From: Agelaius tricolor
Lineage: Eukaryota; Chordata; Aves; Passeriformes; Icteridae
Direction of reading: 5' to 3'
Length of the DNA: 64,000 nucleotides
Assembly: GCA_023055355.1 (NCBI GenBank)
Contig: JALJCS010000037.1
Location: 5,766,001-5,830,000, forward strand
The notes under the pieces were generated by a model. That model was not told the origin of the DNA. It made no database searches and was given only the letters and a program-made list of their open reading frames with translations. How positions within the stretch are numbered: position 1 is the first letter of the stretch; every line of letters begins with the position of its first letter. Both the position numbers and the translations under genes were made by a program. Shown in pieces: positions 46,481 to 57,712 of the stretch.

Positions 46481-46899
46481 TGCCTATTCATATGTTTTGT
46501 ACTTTTGACAATATCTTTTCACAAAGACTGATGGGCTCAGTTGCAGAAATGTGTCTTGCTAGAAAATTGGATACTATAGAAAACCATGATTTTACAGAAA
46601 AGAATAGTAGAAGTACAAATATACTGTCAAAGAACCGGAAAACTGACAATCATTCATTGTAATACGTCCCCTCATTTTGCCTTCTTTCTCCTTAAGATCT
46701 GGAAAGACTACTGGGCAGTGAAAAACACTACAGTGTTGTTTCAAAGAAAAGACTTTTTTAGGCTTCTAAGGCGCATGTTCCAATTGCTTGAGAAAATTGA
46801 GAAAAGGCACTTTGTCTTTTGTGATAAATATCATTAGCCACTAGGGACAAAGTCTGACCAACAACAAGAGCAGATCAAAATCTGATGAGACCAAGCAAT

Positions 46900-47508
46900 A
46901 TACCTTGAGTGGCCAGGACAGAACCATCCAGTCGTCAAATCTGTTGAATTGGAAGGACCCCATCAGGATCATCATCAGTCCAACTCCTGGCCCTGCCTGG
47001 GGCCATCCTTGAACTCCCAAACTCAGACAGTTGTGATGGTGTGACCACTCCCTGGAGAGACTCTTCCAGTGCCCAGCCATTCTCGGGTTAAAAACTTTTT
47101 CTTGATACCCGACCTAAACCTCCCCTGACTCAGCTGCATGCCATTTCATTGAGTCCTGTCTTTGTAGACCTCATTTGAGGACTTTCTAATACCAAGGTGA
47201 TTCCACCCCAGAGCAGAGCAGAGCAGAGCAGAGCAGAGCAGAGCAGAGCAGAGCAAGACAATCCCCTCCCTTGCCCAGCTGGTGATGCTGTGCCTGATGC
47301 ACCCCAGGACAGGCTTGGCCCTCCTGGCTGCCAGGGCACTGCTGATGCACATTCAGCTTGCCATTGGCCAGGAGCCTGGGTCCCTTTCTGCAGTGCTTCT
47401 CCCAGCCTCTTGCTCCCTCCCCAGTCTATACACCCACCAGGATTGCCCAGTTGCAGGTGCTGAATCCAGCACTTGCCCTTGTTCCACTCCATCTGGTTGG
47501 TGATTGCC
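46900..47508 (-). mobile_element. CR1 LINE, 3' part (minus)
   Basis: Minus-oriented CR1 3' region (AATTGGAAGGACCCCATCAGG, AAAACTTTTTCTTGATACCC, GGACTTTCTAATACCAAGGTG), interrupted by a GAGCA microsatellite. Its upstream part continues at 48081 on the far side of a solo LTR. Confidence 0.8.
47211..47254. repeat. (GAGCA)n microsatellite
   Basis: Nearly nine perfect GAGCA units lie inside CR1 sequence. Confidence 0.97.
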
Positions 47509-48080
47509 TGTGGGAATCCTCAAAAACAGAGGGGTTTGGGAAAGCTGCAAAAGGAAGGCCTCAGAGACAGCAGAACTGTCATTGGAGCTAAGCAGTAGTC
47601 ATAAGGTTTGTCAGCAGAAAAATTAGATGAGAAGTAGAAAAGTAAGGACAAATGGAACAATGGTCTGTGTATTAATGCTTGTCTAGAATAACTCCCTAAG
47701 CTACAGCAAAGTATATCTAGGGCGATGTTAGGTAGTTCTGAGCTTAATAACGGAGCTCTGTGCACTGTATCTTAAGGCTTACAAGCAGGTCTTTTATTCG
47801 AAAGAAGCGAGCATTGTTCTAAGCCCAGGTACATGTCTTTATAGTGATTGGATAGAAGTACTGTCAATATGCTTTTGCTTTGTGTGATTGGTCAAAAAAC
47901 TTTTCAAGTCAGTTGTAACATTAAGTTCTTTGTCTGCTGCTGGGGACGTGAGCTGCTGGCAGCTTCCCATTGTCATCACCATGTAATGAGACTGATTACT
48001 GGAAAAAACCCAGCTTGAGACGCCGTCCCCAGCAGTCCCGCCCCTTTTGTGATTTGTGCATAGACTCCCGGCCAGCAAGA
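47509..48080 (+). mobile_element. Solo LTR (family E) inserted in CR1
   Basis: 572 bp starting TGTGGGAATCC between two copies of ATTGCC (47503-47508 and 48081-48086). CR1 wording is continuous across it if it is removed. The right end, CAGCAAGA, is not a canonical CA, so the true end could be a few bases away. The body has songbird ERVL-like LTR character. Confidence 0.7.
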
Positions 48081-48290
48081 ATTGCCCATCTCTCCTATTT
48101 GGCAAGATCTCTCTGCAAGGTCTCTGTGCCCTCAAGGGAGTTAGTTCACAGCTCCTCCCAATTTAGTGTCTTTGGCAAACTTTCTTAATATTCCTTCAAG
48201 TGCTGTGTCCAGGTTGTTCAAAAGATGTTGAAGAGAACTGGCCCAATGATGATACTGTCTTAGCCACTGAAATAAGTGCTTCATACTTCC
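48081..48290 (-). mobile_element. CR1 LINE, upstream part (minus)
   Basis: This resumes CR1 after the LTR: CTCCTCCCAATTTAGTGTC then TTTGGCAAACTTTC, a characteristic CR1 ORF2 segment in minus orientation, and AAGAGAACTGGCCCAATGATG. Confidence 0.8.
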
Positions 48291-49951
48291 TCTTGTGCAG
48301 AAATCACAACAAATTTCTTTTCTATCCATGTTTTCTTATGCTCATGCTTTTTATCCCAACAGCAGCTGACACGACATTTACAGGCACAGCAACAGCACAC
48401 TTTTCCTGCTCTTACTAGACTTAACAATTTTGCAACCGGTCAATCAGTGGCCTTTGCAACTAAAGTCAGACCTTCAGCATTTCTCATTAAATGAATGTCT
48501 TCAGAAGAAAACTTTGCTGCCTACTCTGTACGACTGAAGAATAGATGATAATGAGTTAGCATCACAATCAGTTAAGTACAGAGGCTATCCTTTAGCAGGG
48601 AAAAAATTAAAAGAAGAGCTCTTTTATGCAACAACTATCTGAGAAACAAAACAACTAGGATCTTCCACAGGGTTCCCTGCAGTAGAAATGTACTTGGATG
48701 AATGCAGAAGATAAAAGATGTGGTTTTGAAAGGCTATGTCCTTGCTAAGCTAAATTGGATCTCATCCTGTAGATGAAAGATCAAGGAGCTCAAAGCGGAG
48801 CTAGAGAGACATGTCCAGATAATGAGATAGGGCAAAGCATTTTCCAAGATAATTAAGCATTCTGGTGGACTGGCCAGTTAGGTTAAATCTGCCACACCCA
48901 TTCACTTTTGGGGATTGAACTGTGGAGTGCTAAACCGTATCTGCTGCTGTGCAAAGTAAAAGAGATCCATCCAAATTGTACGGTTAGTGAGAACACTCTC
49001 ACTCTCAATTGTAAAACACTTCATAAGCTATTAATCAGTCTTAGGAACAAAATGAAATAAAGTTGTTATGCCATCTGGGAATGGGAAAACATCTTCAAAA
49101 TATTTTTTTCTCTATGTTTTCTTCTTTTTTCTTTTTTTCTTTTTTATTTTTTTAATCCCACATTATGTGATTGATAATTTCAACCATTCTGGAATGCTTT
49201 TAACAGATGAACCCAGCATAGTAGTTTTATTACCGGCTCTTGTCCCTTACATGCTTCAGTACAGGTTTGGAATATACTCCCCAGTCAATTAGTGGTTTTT
49301 TTATCTCTTTTCCCAGAGACAACCTTTAAAGGACTACTTAACCCCTAAAAATCATAATTTCTCTGGTTTCTCCAAGCTTTTTGAGAAAGCTGTTTTGGTT
49401 TTGTTTTGGTTTGTTGCTTGTTTTGTTTTATTGCATCATTCCTAATGTCTTCAGACCTACTACAAGAAGAAGTTAAAAATAGATCTTATTTGAAGAGACT
49501 GTTAAAGCTAATGAACTGCCAGTCTTGGTATTTGTATCTTTCTAAATCCTTTAAAGTCCAAGGTTGCCTTCCTGAATCCTCAGTTACTTAGAAAACATTG
49601 TGTTTAGAAAACAGACCCAGTTCAATTGCTTCTGCAAACTCACCTTCATTGTATAGGATTGTACTTCAAGAAATCTTGCTTCATTCAAACATTGGAAGTA
49701 CAGATTTGACATCATCTGTGACCCTTCCATCTGTCTGAACTGTATTTCATTGTGTGAGTTCCTCAGTTGCTTCAAATAAGGACAGAATCTTTTCAATTTG
49801 CATAGCATGTTATGTGAAGATCTCCTGTCTGCTTTCTTCACTTGCTTTAATGGGAAGACAAGGGAAATACATTTTGAATGTTATCTTTTAGAGTCTACTT
49901 TTACCTACCAGTGTGCTTCTATGGACTAGAACCAATTTCAGCTTGAAAGAA
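48291..49951. other. Host flank left of the complete ERV
   Basis: AT-rich with no recognised gene or mobile element. It ends in GGTAT (49952-49956), the left target-site duplication of the ERV. Confidence 0.5.
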
Positions 49952-49956
49952 GGTAT

Positions 49957-50942
49957 TGTCATGATCCACTCATACCAACGGATTGGTTAACTGGTTGGTT
50001 GGTTAACTGATCTGGGAGTGCAACAGACAACCTGGAAAGGGGATTGCAGTATCAATCCAAACAAATGCACCTTTATAGAATGACCACAGCAAATGCCTGA
50101 AAGGAATCAGGGAGAGGAGAAGAATAAAAAAGAGGGGGAGAAAGAGAGAGGAGTATAGCTACCAAACATGGAGAGACTAAGTCCTCTTAGTCCAGCCGAT
50201 AGAGTTTGCATAGTCACGTTGGGAAGGTCTCAAAGTCCTGGTGAACTCAAGGTTCCATTATAGTCCATTGCTGAGGGGGGAAACAGAATCTTGAAATGGC
50301 TGAGGGGGAACAGATCCAATCAAGAAGAAGAAGTCTATTGAAATTGCTGAGGGGGAAAAAGGTATTGAAGACGGGTACAGACAGTCCATGTTCTCAGCAG
50401 GATAAGTCAGTAGCAGCAGTGAGTGGGACCCACTGTTTCAGGACTGCTTTCTGGGGGAAACCAGTCTAGGTCCTGTAGGCACATCTCTAGGCAACACTCA
50501 GCAGGCATCCTGCTTCAGTCAGGCCAGCACCCCTGCATCAGAATTACAGGTGTCTCAGTCTCAGTCCTTGGGAGGGGGGCTTCAACCTCGGTGCCTCACG
50601 GTGGTAGTGGAGCAGAGGAAGGATTTTCCATGGGGGGGCTACCAAGTTGCCCCAGCAAGTTCATCTGGCCAAGAGGTGGGAAAATTCCTGGTCTATTGTC
50701 GTGAAGCAGGTGCAAGCATATAGGCTGGGTTGCCCTTTGGCAGGCCCTGCTAGAAGCAGTCACTGAAGACACAGCTGTGAACAATCCCTTGGCAGGCCAG
50801 AATTCTGCTCAGGGGCCTCAGGATTTTTGGTGTTCATCCATTACTGGCAGGCCAGAGGTCCCATCGGGGTCCTCAGGGTCCTGATATCGGTCCTGTGGAC
50901 GGTCGTGAGGCAAATGGGGGGAACCTCAGACCGTCTTTCACA
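49957..50942 (-). mobile_element. ERV 3' LTR (family A), uninterrupted
   Basis: 986 bp. On the minus strand it begins TGTGAAAGACGG and ends GGATCATGACA. It preserves the empty site (GAGAGGAGTATAGC near 50147-50160) of the family B insertion seen in the 5' LTR. Identity to the 5' LTR is uneven: 50262-50856 has one mismatch in 595 bp, the 86 bp at 50857-50942 have about 17, and the left ~305 bp also differ widely. Confidence 0.88.
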
Positions 50943-51766
50943 GCACCTGGTGACTCACGACAGGCTTCAAAGGGTCTTCATCAGCAGTGTTCTGTACTAT
51001 TGTTGTATACTTGTCGCACATTGGTAGCATATCCTGGAAAGCAGAGACAATACGTCAGACAGAGAGAGAGAAGGGAAGGACAAGAAAAGATAAAAAAAGG
51101 CGGGGGTAAGGAAACAAGAAACAAGTATAATAACAGTAATTTAAACCATATTATTTTGAAACATTTTTTTCAAATATCTGAAACTAATCACAAATAATCA
51201 AAGGCAATAAAGCAATAAACAAATCAACAACAGTTCATTTAAAATATTTTTTTTTCAAAACAATTCACCAAAAATCAAAAGTAATTTTCTTATAATCGTC
51301 AAAGAAAATTGAAGACGATTTCAAAACACATCCTCTCATTTGTAGTCGCCTTGTGTCAATAGTCTTGGAGATGTCCACAGTGAAAAGGACATCAGCCCAG
51401 TTGTGTGCATTAATTACAGACATCAATTTTGTTAACTCTTTCATCATTCTCCAATTCATAATGAGTAAGATTGCTGATTAAAAAACCCCAATCAAAACGA
51501 AACGCAAAAGGGCAATGATGGGATGACACATACTGTTCAGGACTCTTGTGGCAGTAGGTGACCACCCAAAAAGAGTATCCTACCACCTGTGTTCAGCATC
51601 TTTTCTTACTCTCTCTATGACATGGTGTATTTCTTTCACATTGTGATGAACAGTTACCAGTGCTTTCTGTCTATTCTTCTTGATCTTCTCCAATATTTCA
51701 ATGAAGTCCTGATGAAGCAAAGATTGCTTTACCAAAGTAATGTTCATCCCAATGGGAGTAGGTAAA
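50943..51766 (-). pseudogene. ERV env 3' end (TM C-terminus) and 3' untranslated region
   Basis: Downstream of the nested LTR the Env frame resumes: PIGMNITLVKQSLL, a charged helix (LEKIKKNRQK ... VIERVRKDAEHRWW), then a hydrophobic anchor-like run after FGWSPTAT. The remainder up to the LTR is 3' untranslated. No convincing polypurine tract borders the LTR, so the boundary zone may be mutated. Confidence 0.65.
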
Positions 51767-52437
51767 TGTCCTGGTTTAGGGCAAATTTGGGAGAAAACCT
51801 CCAAAAGGTGGACCCTCCAGAAAACAAACCCACATGGCCCCTCCCCCCAACCAGGTCGGGAAGGATTCCTTGGAAACAAGTGGAAAGAACCTGTTTCTGT
51901 AACAGGCAAAGCACCCCGCAGCACACAAAAGGATCAATACCAGATGGCACCACTCTTTCACCACTCTGAAAAAGTAGACAACTTCAGAAAGTCTCTCTTG
52001 GGAGTGCTCGCTCTGTTATCAGTCTGTCCTGTGCTGGGGTAGCTGCTGCACCTTGGCCACAAGGTGCAAACTCTCGGTGTTTCCCAGGTCCCAGTCCGGA
52101 GCAGGTCCGAGTAGGTCCAAAGAAGGGAAAGGAGAAACAGTCCAGGGAAAATTTGGACTGCTTAGCTAAACTAACTAATGAGCAGGAGCAAAACAGCAAG
52201 AGCAAAGCAGGAGCAAAGCCGAAGCAAGAGCAAAGCGAAAAGCAAAGCAAAAAGCAAAAGCAGCACCCATGTACTGCCCTGTCTCTGTGTCGCGCCAGCT
52301 GTGGGGGAGCGGCTGATAGCAAAACCAAAACAAAACATTCGCTCTTCACAGCCAGTCTTGAAGGCACAGAACATGATAGCCAGCATCAACAGAACACACG
52401 GATGGGGATACAAGCATCATAACGTCACCCTAGGACA
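51767..52437 (-). mobile_element. Solo LTR (family B) inside ERV env
   Basis: 671 bp. On the minus strand it starts TGTCCTAGGGTGACG and ends CTAAACCAGGACA. Flanks are GTAAA and GTAAT (four of five match). It sits in the same orientation as the ERV and splits the TM part of env, so it is not the ERV's own LTR. Confidence 0.87.
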
Positions 52438-53382
52438 GTAATAGTTTGTGAATCAGTCTTTAATTGGATTGAAAAAGGTAATGGGAGGTAACTGGAGCTT
52501 CTGAAGAAAAATCACATCCCTCAATTTTGTAAAGTTACAAGCGCAACAATTTGAATGATTTTTACTATCCACTACTGCATTTTCTACAAATACCGTATCA
52601 CAAGCAGTTCTAAAGCACCCACACCCATTGCCTATATATTTAAGGACTGTTTCGAAAGTCTCGTTAGGATGAATTTCAAAATGACAGATATTTTGTTCTG
52701 TGTCCAAACAAACATCCTGAGCTGTAATTGCATTACTTTCACAGATGAAGCCTAGTTCTCGGACAATAGAAGATTCCAAATTAACATGTTGCCATTTTTT
52801 ACCAGTTTGATGGGCCCATTGTCTATGTTCAGAAAGATTGGGAATAGCTCCATCATGATTTAGCCCTAATGCAATAATAGGAAATCTCAAATGCACTGAG
52901 GCATTGCGTACGGTTAACACAAGAGAGCTGTGGCTGTGTTTGTAATGGGGTGGAAAGTAAAATTCACCAAGTTCCACCAGGACTGGAATTCTCTTTCAAA
53001 ATCAGTGGCACTGTCCCAAATTCTTTTCTGAATTTCAGCAGGAAAATTGCCTTCACCTTCTCTTATCATTGAGGCAGCAACTGACTGCATCGACAATTGT
53101 GCCTGGATACAGCTAAGAGCCAAAGAAAGGTTGTTTTGTGTAGCACCGAGTGCATCAGTCTACCAATTTGCGATCACTTACATTTACCTTTTCCCAAGCT
53201 GGTAATATGTTTGATAGCAAGCACTGCTGTGTTCCCAAAGCCAATAAGGATGATTGCAGTGGTTGTTTTAATTTGGTCAAATCTCTAACCATTTTGTGGC
53301 AGCCAATTTATCCATTAGTGTACTTCAGAATCAATACTATTTAGAATTCCAAAACCTGTTCCCAAAACACCGGTTATGTCTC
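52438..53382 (-). pseudogene. ERV env: N-terminal part of TM region
   Basis: Two open pieces (52914-53123 and 52453-52977) read through a helical stretch (ASMIREGEGNFP, EREFQSWWNLVNFTFHP). A Cys-rich ectodomain follows: GFICESNAITAQDVCLD, NICHFEIHPNET, GCGCFRTACD and NHSNCCACNFT. There are several N-glycosylation sequons. A frame change separates the two pieces. The chain is interrupted at its C-terminal side by the LTR at 51767-52437. Confidence 0.7.
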
Positions 53383-54081
53383 TTAGTGTCTGTTTTTAAA
53401 GAAAAAACGGACTTTCTGTTTTTGCAGCCAGGTGGTCCAACCCTCAAAGGAAGTCCGCAAAAAAGGCAAACAGGCCGGCTGAATTTCTGAGACATTGTTT
53501 TGCATCATCAGCAATTTGACTTGTTTAAGAGACCGTGCCAGATTGAACAATATGTGTTGTTGACCAGTTTTCCTGATTATATATGGTCCAATTTCAAAAC
53601 TTCTCAGGCTAAGCATAAGCGGTGCTTGGGCTGGAGTGGTGGTAGTAGAAGGTTGGTTCATCCCATTTATTATCAACTTAAAAGAAAAGCCTTCACTAGT
53701 TTTGGACCAAAGACAAACTACTTCTGCAGTTTGTGTTAATGTAAAATTGTGCCAACAGTCTTGTACGCTTGGGGGCGTACAAACCTGTTCACGCTTATTT
53801 GTCTGATCTGTCAAAACACTGATGGAGATTGCTTTGCTATAAGCAGTTCCACAAATCCTTCGGCTAATTCCTTCTCCCACTCCCCCTTGAAGCTGCCAGG
53901 CTTTTTGTTTTTCCCATACCTGCCAAGTGAACAAAAGCTTGGGACCAAGGCCACATTGACTAAGGGGACTCTCAGTCCCTTCTGCCCACTCGGATGTAAC
54001 TACTGTACTCAATGTCAGCTTTGTGCTCTCAGTCCCTTCTACCCATTGGGGTGTAACTATGGTGCTCAGTGTGGGCTTCAT
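53383..54081 (-). pseudogene. ERV env: SU repeats and second SU domain
   Basis: 232 codons. It opens with two 19-residue repeats (LTLSTVVTSEWAEGTES type) and continues with GPKLLFTWQVW, GVGEGISRRICG, then SVQDCWHNFTLTQTAEVVCLW. Much of this parallels the first SU domain upstream (54221-54613), so the surface subunit contains an internal duplication. The end is rich in Ser/Thr/Pro (MNQPSTTTTPAQAP), mucin-like. The piece ends in a stop near the TM fusion-peptide region. Confidence 0.65.
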
Positions 54082-54130
54082 GCTCTCAGTCCCGTCTATT
54101 CCACTGGGATGTAACTACGGTACTCAGCGT
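53943..54130 (-). repeat. 57-bp intragenic repeat in env
   Basis: Three copies of the GGATGTAACTACGGTACTCA type unit: GTAAC at 53996, 54053 and 54111. The first spacing is 57 (19 codons), the second 58, which shifts the frame between the second and third copies. Confidence 0.88.
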
Positions 54131-54220
54131 GGGTTTTGTTATAGCGTCTATCTTAAATTTATGAGCTAAGCCTTTTCAACCTAACAGGTTGGTCAAGTTC
54201 TTTTGCCAGCGGCATGTCAC

Positions 54221-54613
54221 TTAAGTCGGTTTAGTTAACGTCAAATTATGCCAGCAATCAATTGGTTCATTTTTACAATCCTTTGTACTTGCAACATTGT
54301 TCGTTTTGCGACCTAGAGTGTAATTACCAACATACTCCTGGCAGCAACACAGAGTAAGGGGAATTTGTTTGGCACACTCCCACTTGTTTGTAGGACACAG
54401 TCTCGCTGAAGGGATATCCCGATCATTTTTCCCATCTGGTTCCATAAAATTTCCGGCAACTGTGATGGAGGTGGATTTCTCATAGAGAGATCCTTCCATT
54501 TTTCTGCATGCTTCCACAATCGACTCACCAATTGTTCCAGTTAGGGCTCTAGTCCAGTCCTTCTGATCCCATCCCCACTCACTTGGACCATATACCTGGG
54601 GGTCATGCAGCAC
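54221..54613 (-). pseudogene. ERV env: first SU domain
   Basis: 130 codons including GPSEWGWDQKDWTRAL, GTIGESIVEACRK, a Cys-rich CCCQEYVGNYTLG, then EPIDCWHNLTLTKPT before a stop at 54221. The order GPS...W, IGESI, DCWHN-TLT mirrors the second domain downstream. It carries N-glycosylation sequons, as expected of a surface glycoprotein. Confidence 0.65.
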
Positions 54614-54698
54614 TAGAGGCTCTAGGTTTGGGTGGCCACCCTTGGGCTACGCTCCTAGAACATTAGTGGGATGGAGGGTAGCTTCAGACCACAACCAC

Positions 54699-55439
54699 TC
54701 AGCAGGATCCTGTCCATGGAATTGTGGTAGGATGCAGAAAAGCATCACCAGTGTTATCATGGTTCAGATGATTTTCATGTTCCTCAGGGTTCTTCTGTAA
54801 AAGTAAAAACAACAGAAATCCTTCCACTGAGGGGCAGAAAAGAGTTAAAATGGATAGGATTATCCAGCATGTATTTATCCAATGCTCTTTCCCTAGAGCA
54901 TCAGAGGCTAGGCATGCATATTTCTTCAGAGGGGTTTTCAGCACTAGTGCTACTTCCCCTACAGTAGGGAGGTCCACCAGAACAGGTTGTCCAGGGTAAT
55001 GTGCTGGACTTTTTGAATCGTCAGGTCGCCGTAGTAAGGGAACGATGCTTGGAGCTGTTGGGCAAAAGGCAGTGATTTTGGGACATCCATTCCCCCCCCA
55101 TCTACTGTTCATTCTTTTAACAGCTTCCCATAAGCGAACGTCCCAATTTCCCTCCCGGGGCTTCAGAAGTCCTTTCAAAAAACCCTTGGTCCTTTCTAAG
55201 ATCCCCTTAGCTTGAGGGTAGTGGAAAGGGCTGTGGAAAGACCGCTTAATTCCTTCACCTTTTGCCCAATGCTGTACACCTCTAGCAGTGAAGTGGGACC
55301 TGTGATCAGATTGAATTTCCTGTGGCTTTGGGAAAGTTCCAAACCACCCCTGCAAAGCTTTAACCGCATTATCACCTGTAGCTCTTTTCAAAGCATCAGC
55401 TTGAACCAACCCAGATACAATTTCTCCTCCTACTAGCAC
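54699..55439 (-). pseudogene. ERV integrase catalytic core and C-terminus, reading into env leader
   Basis: 246 open codons. Integrase landmarks are PQEIQSDHRSHFTARG (second catalytic Asp) and HYPQAKGILERTKGF (the catalytic Glu position of the DD35E triad), then a C-terminal SH3-like stretch (GQPVLVDLPTVGEVALVLK). The first Asp (VDYIGP) lies just upstream, outside the open piece. The same frame runs on into a hydrophobic segment (CWIILSILTLFCPS) that may be the env signal region. It would insert viral DNA into host DNA. Confidence 0.8.
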
Positions 55440-55556
55440 AAAGTGTTTACCTCCTGACTTCTTAAAGGGGCCAATATAGTCTACCTGCCACGCGTCCCAT
55501 AAGCCTTTACCCTTTCTTAAATGCAGAGGGTCATCTTCTCAAGGATGTCTCTCCAG

Positions 55557-56300
55557 TCACCTGTGACATTGCTCGCAGGCTGATACGCATGTTTTACACA
55601 TTTCCCTGGTAACCAGCCAACCACAAGCATGAGCTTCTTTGTACAAATCTTTCGCACCCGTGTGCTGTCTTTTTCCATGCAGCCATTCTAATAGTTGATC
55701 CCAGTCCTCAGGAATGAGTTCCTTTTTCAGGGGGCTGAGCCTTGCTAGTTCATCAGCTCTATTCTTCCACTCTCCTGCTGGATTTCCATCTGTTTGCTGA
55801 GAAGCTACCCAACCAATAGCAATATTTCCTTGGCTTGCAACATCTAAAATTTCTTGCCCCTTTTCCTTTTGCCACACTGGAATTCTGTGAACTTCCCAAT
55901 CATTTTGCTGCCAGAAAGGAAGCCACTCGGTACAACCTTTGTACACTGCGTAAGAGTCGGTGTAAATGCAGGCAAGAGAAATGTTCTGTGCCTCACATCG
56001 GAAAACACTCCAAACAGCTATGAGTTCCCCAGCCTGAGCGCTGCCTTCCCCTTCAGTAATGATTCTTTCACCAAATGAATTGTGTAAGACAGCTGTTCTA
56101 GATCTCCATACCTTCCCTTCCCGTTTTGCAGAGGCATCTGTGAACCAAGAACTTGCTGCTTGTTCGGGGGAGAAAGGAAGGGCAGCTTTGATTACAGAGG
56201 CACATTTATCTTGGCTGCTAACCAGGCTCTCAGTGCCTTGGATTGTTAGATTTTTAGCAGCATCTTCCGTTATTGAGACGGTATTACAATAGCCTTCCAT
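55557..56300 (-). pseudogene. ERV RNase H and integrase zinc-binding domain
   Basis: 247 open codons: RNase H with WFTDAS, AGELIAVWS and IYTDSYAV (Asp, Glu, Asp). A linker is followed by an HHCC-type zinc domain at the C-terminal end: EAHACGWLVTREMCKTCVSACEQCHR region with paired Cys. It is the best-preserved part of pol. A stop separates it from the integrase core. Confidence 0.85.
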
Positions 56301-56425
56301 CTGAGCATACCATTTCCTAACTGAGGCCCTTTGGGCTACCCCGTCAGGTGGGGGGGAGGGGTGGGGCTCCCATTAGTGACGATTTTGATAACTTTGAAAG
56401 GCCCTCTTAATACAGAAAGCTCTTG

Positions 56426-56959
56426 TCATGCAATTTTTTCCTCTTCTAGGAGAGCTAAGCTAACTACAAACAACCCCTTTTCCCAGGTAGTGTATCTTTT
56501 CTCAGCATCTTTGAAACCACAGGAATAAAAACCAAGAGGCCCCGTTGGACCCTCGGGACCCCACTGCCAAATGTGTACTGATAGCCCTGAGGAGGCAAAT
56601 CCCCATTCCACCTGAAAGGGATCTGTGGGATGGATAGGGCCTAGTGCTTGGTGAGCTGTTGCCTCAAAAATCAGTAATTGCAATGCTTCTTCCTGAGAAG
56701 GAGTCCAATCCCATTTCATCCTTTTCCTCAGCAAGTCAAAAAGCGGCCTAGCAATTATTGAGAAATCTGGGAAGTGTTTTCTCCGGAACACCAATAGTCC
56801 TAGAGCTTGCTGGAGATCTTTCCTCAATTCAGGCCTTTGAAACTGATCTAAAGAGGTTAGGGTATCGGGTGGAATACATGTCATGCCTCCTTTCCACCAA
56901 ATTCTCAAAATCTTCACTTCCTGAGAAGGTTTCTGAATTTTCTCTGCGGGTATCTGCAA
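56426..56959 (-). pseudogene. ERV copy 2: RT thumb/connection region
   Basis: 177 open codons, the same as copy 1 (575-1108), with FRRKHFPDFS, ARPLFDLL and WDWTPSQEEAL landmarks between palm and RNase H. Confidence 0.85.
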
Positions 56960-57025
56960 ATCAAGACTTTTTAAGTGAGAGATTATTTTCTGCTGATGTT
57001 TCCCTACTACCTCTATTTCATCCTT

Positions 57026-57083
57026 CCCCCCCTCCCCACCACCCCCCCCCCCCGCCCCCCCCCCCGCCCCCCCCCCCCCCCCC
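57026..57083 (+). repeat. Poly-C tract inside RT, copy 2
   Basis: The same tract as 1174-1231 with small length and composition differences. On the coding strand it is poly-G and breaks the RT frame. Confidence 0.9.
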
Positions 57084-57091
57084 AGAGTGTC

Positions 57092-57706
57092 TTAAATGTA
57101 TTGATTATCAGCTACAGGATCAGCAGGATCAGGTTTGGGTATTTTTTCTAATTCCTCAACTAAAGCATGGTGGGCCAAAGTGGAGGAGTGTTTGTAGCCT
57201 TGGGGAAGCCTAGTGCAAGTGTATTGCCGTCCTTTCCCATGTGAAGGCAAAATGGTCCCTATATCTTCTGGCTGTATAGGTATCATAAGGAAGATGTCTT
57301 TGACATCCATAGTTGCCATTGCCATGATTGAGTGAGCCTTTTCTTGAATTGATGTTATTAATTCAGCTAAGTTTGGGACCAGTGCTGTAAGAGGGTCTGT
57401 GTTGGCATTAAGCCTGCGAAAATCTACTGTTAATCTCCACTTTCCACTGGCTTTTCAGACTGGCCATACCGGTGAATTAAAAGGAGAATGTGTGTGAATT
57501 ATTACCCCTTGGTTTCTCAAGTCCTGTAGAACCGCTTTGATACCTTCTCTGGCACCAGAAGGTAGAGGGTATTGTTTTACATGAGTTGTTTGATTATAGG
57601 GTAGGGAGGGTGCGGTTTGAAGCAGCCTAATGTTAAGTGGCAGTGTGCCAAAAGACCACAGAAATCCCTCAGAGTCTTCCCACTGCCTCCCAGCAAGGAC
57701 ACCCAT
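57092..57706 (-). pseudogene. ERV copy 2: reverse transcriptase fingers/palm, broken
   Basis: The same two stops as copy 1: TGA at 57455-57457 and TAA at 57092-57094. The 12 bases missing in copy 1 are present here (57099-57110), so the frame reads ADNQYI before the TAA and then Asp, i.e. the catalytic box is Tyr-Ile-stop-Asp. Motif A (MDVKDIF) is intact. Loss of the first catalytic Asp of the box would inactivate the enzyme even without the stop. Confidence 0.85.
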
Positions 57707-57712
57707 TCCTAA

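Noticed and set aside
51767..52437. LTR next to env taken at first as the 3' LTR of the ERV
   Set aside because: It differs from the LTR at the 5' end and has its own near-matching 5-bp flanks. The env frame resumes beyond it, and the true partner LTR lies at 49957-50942.
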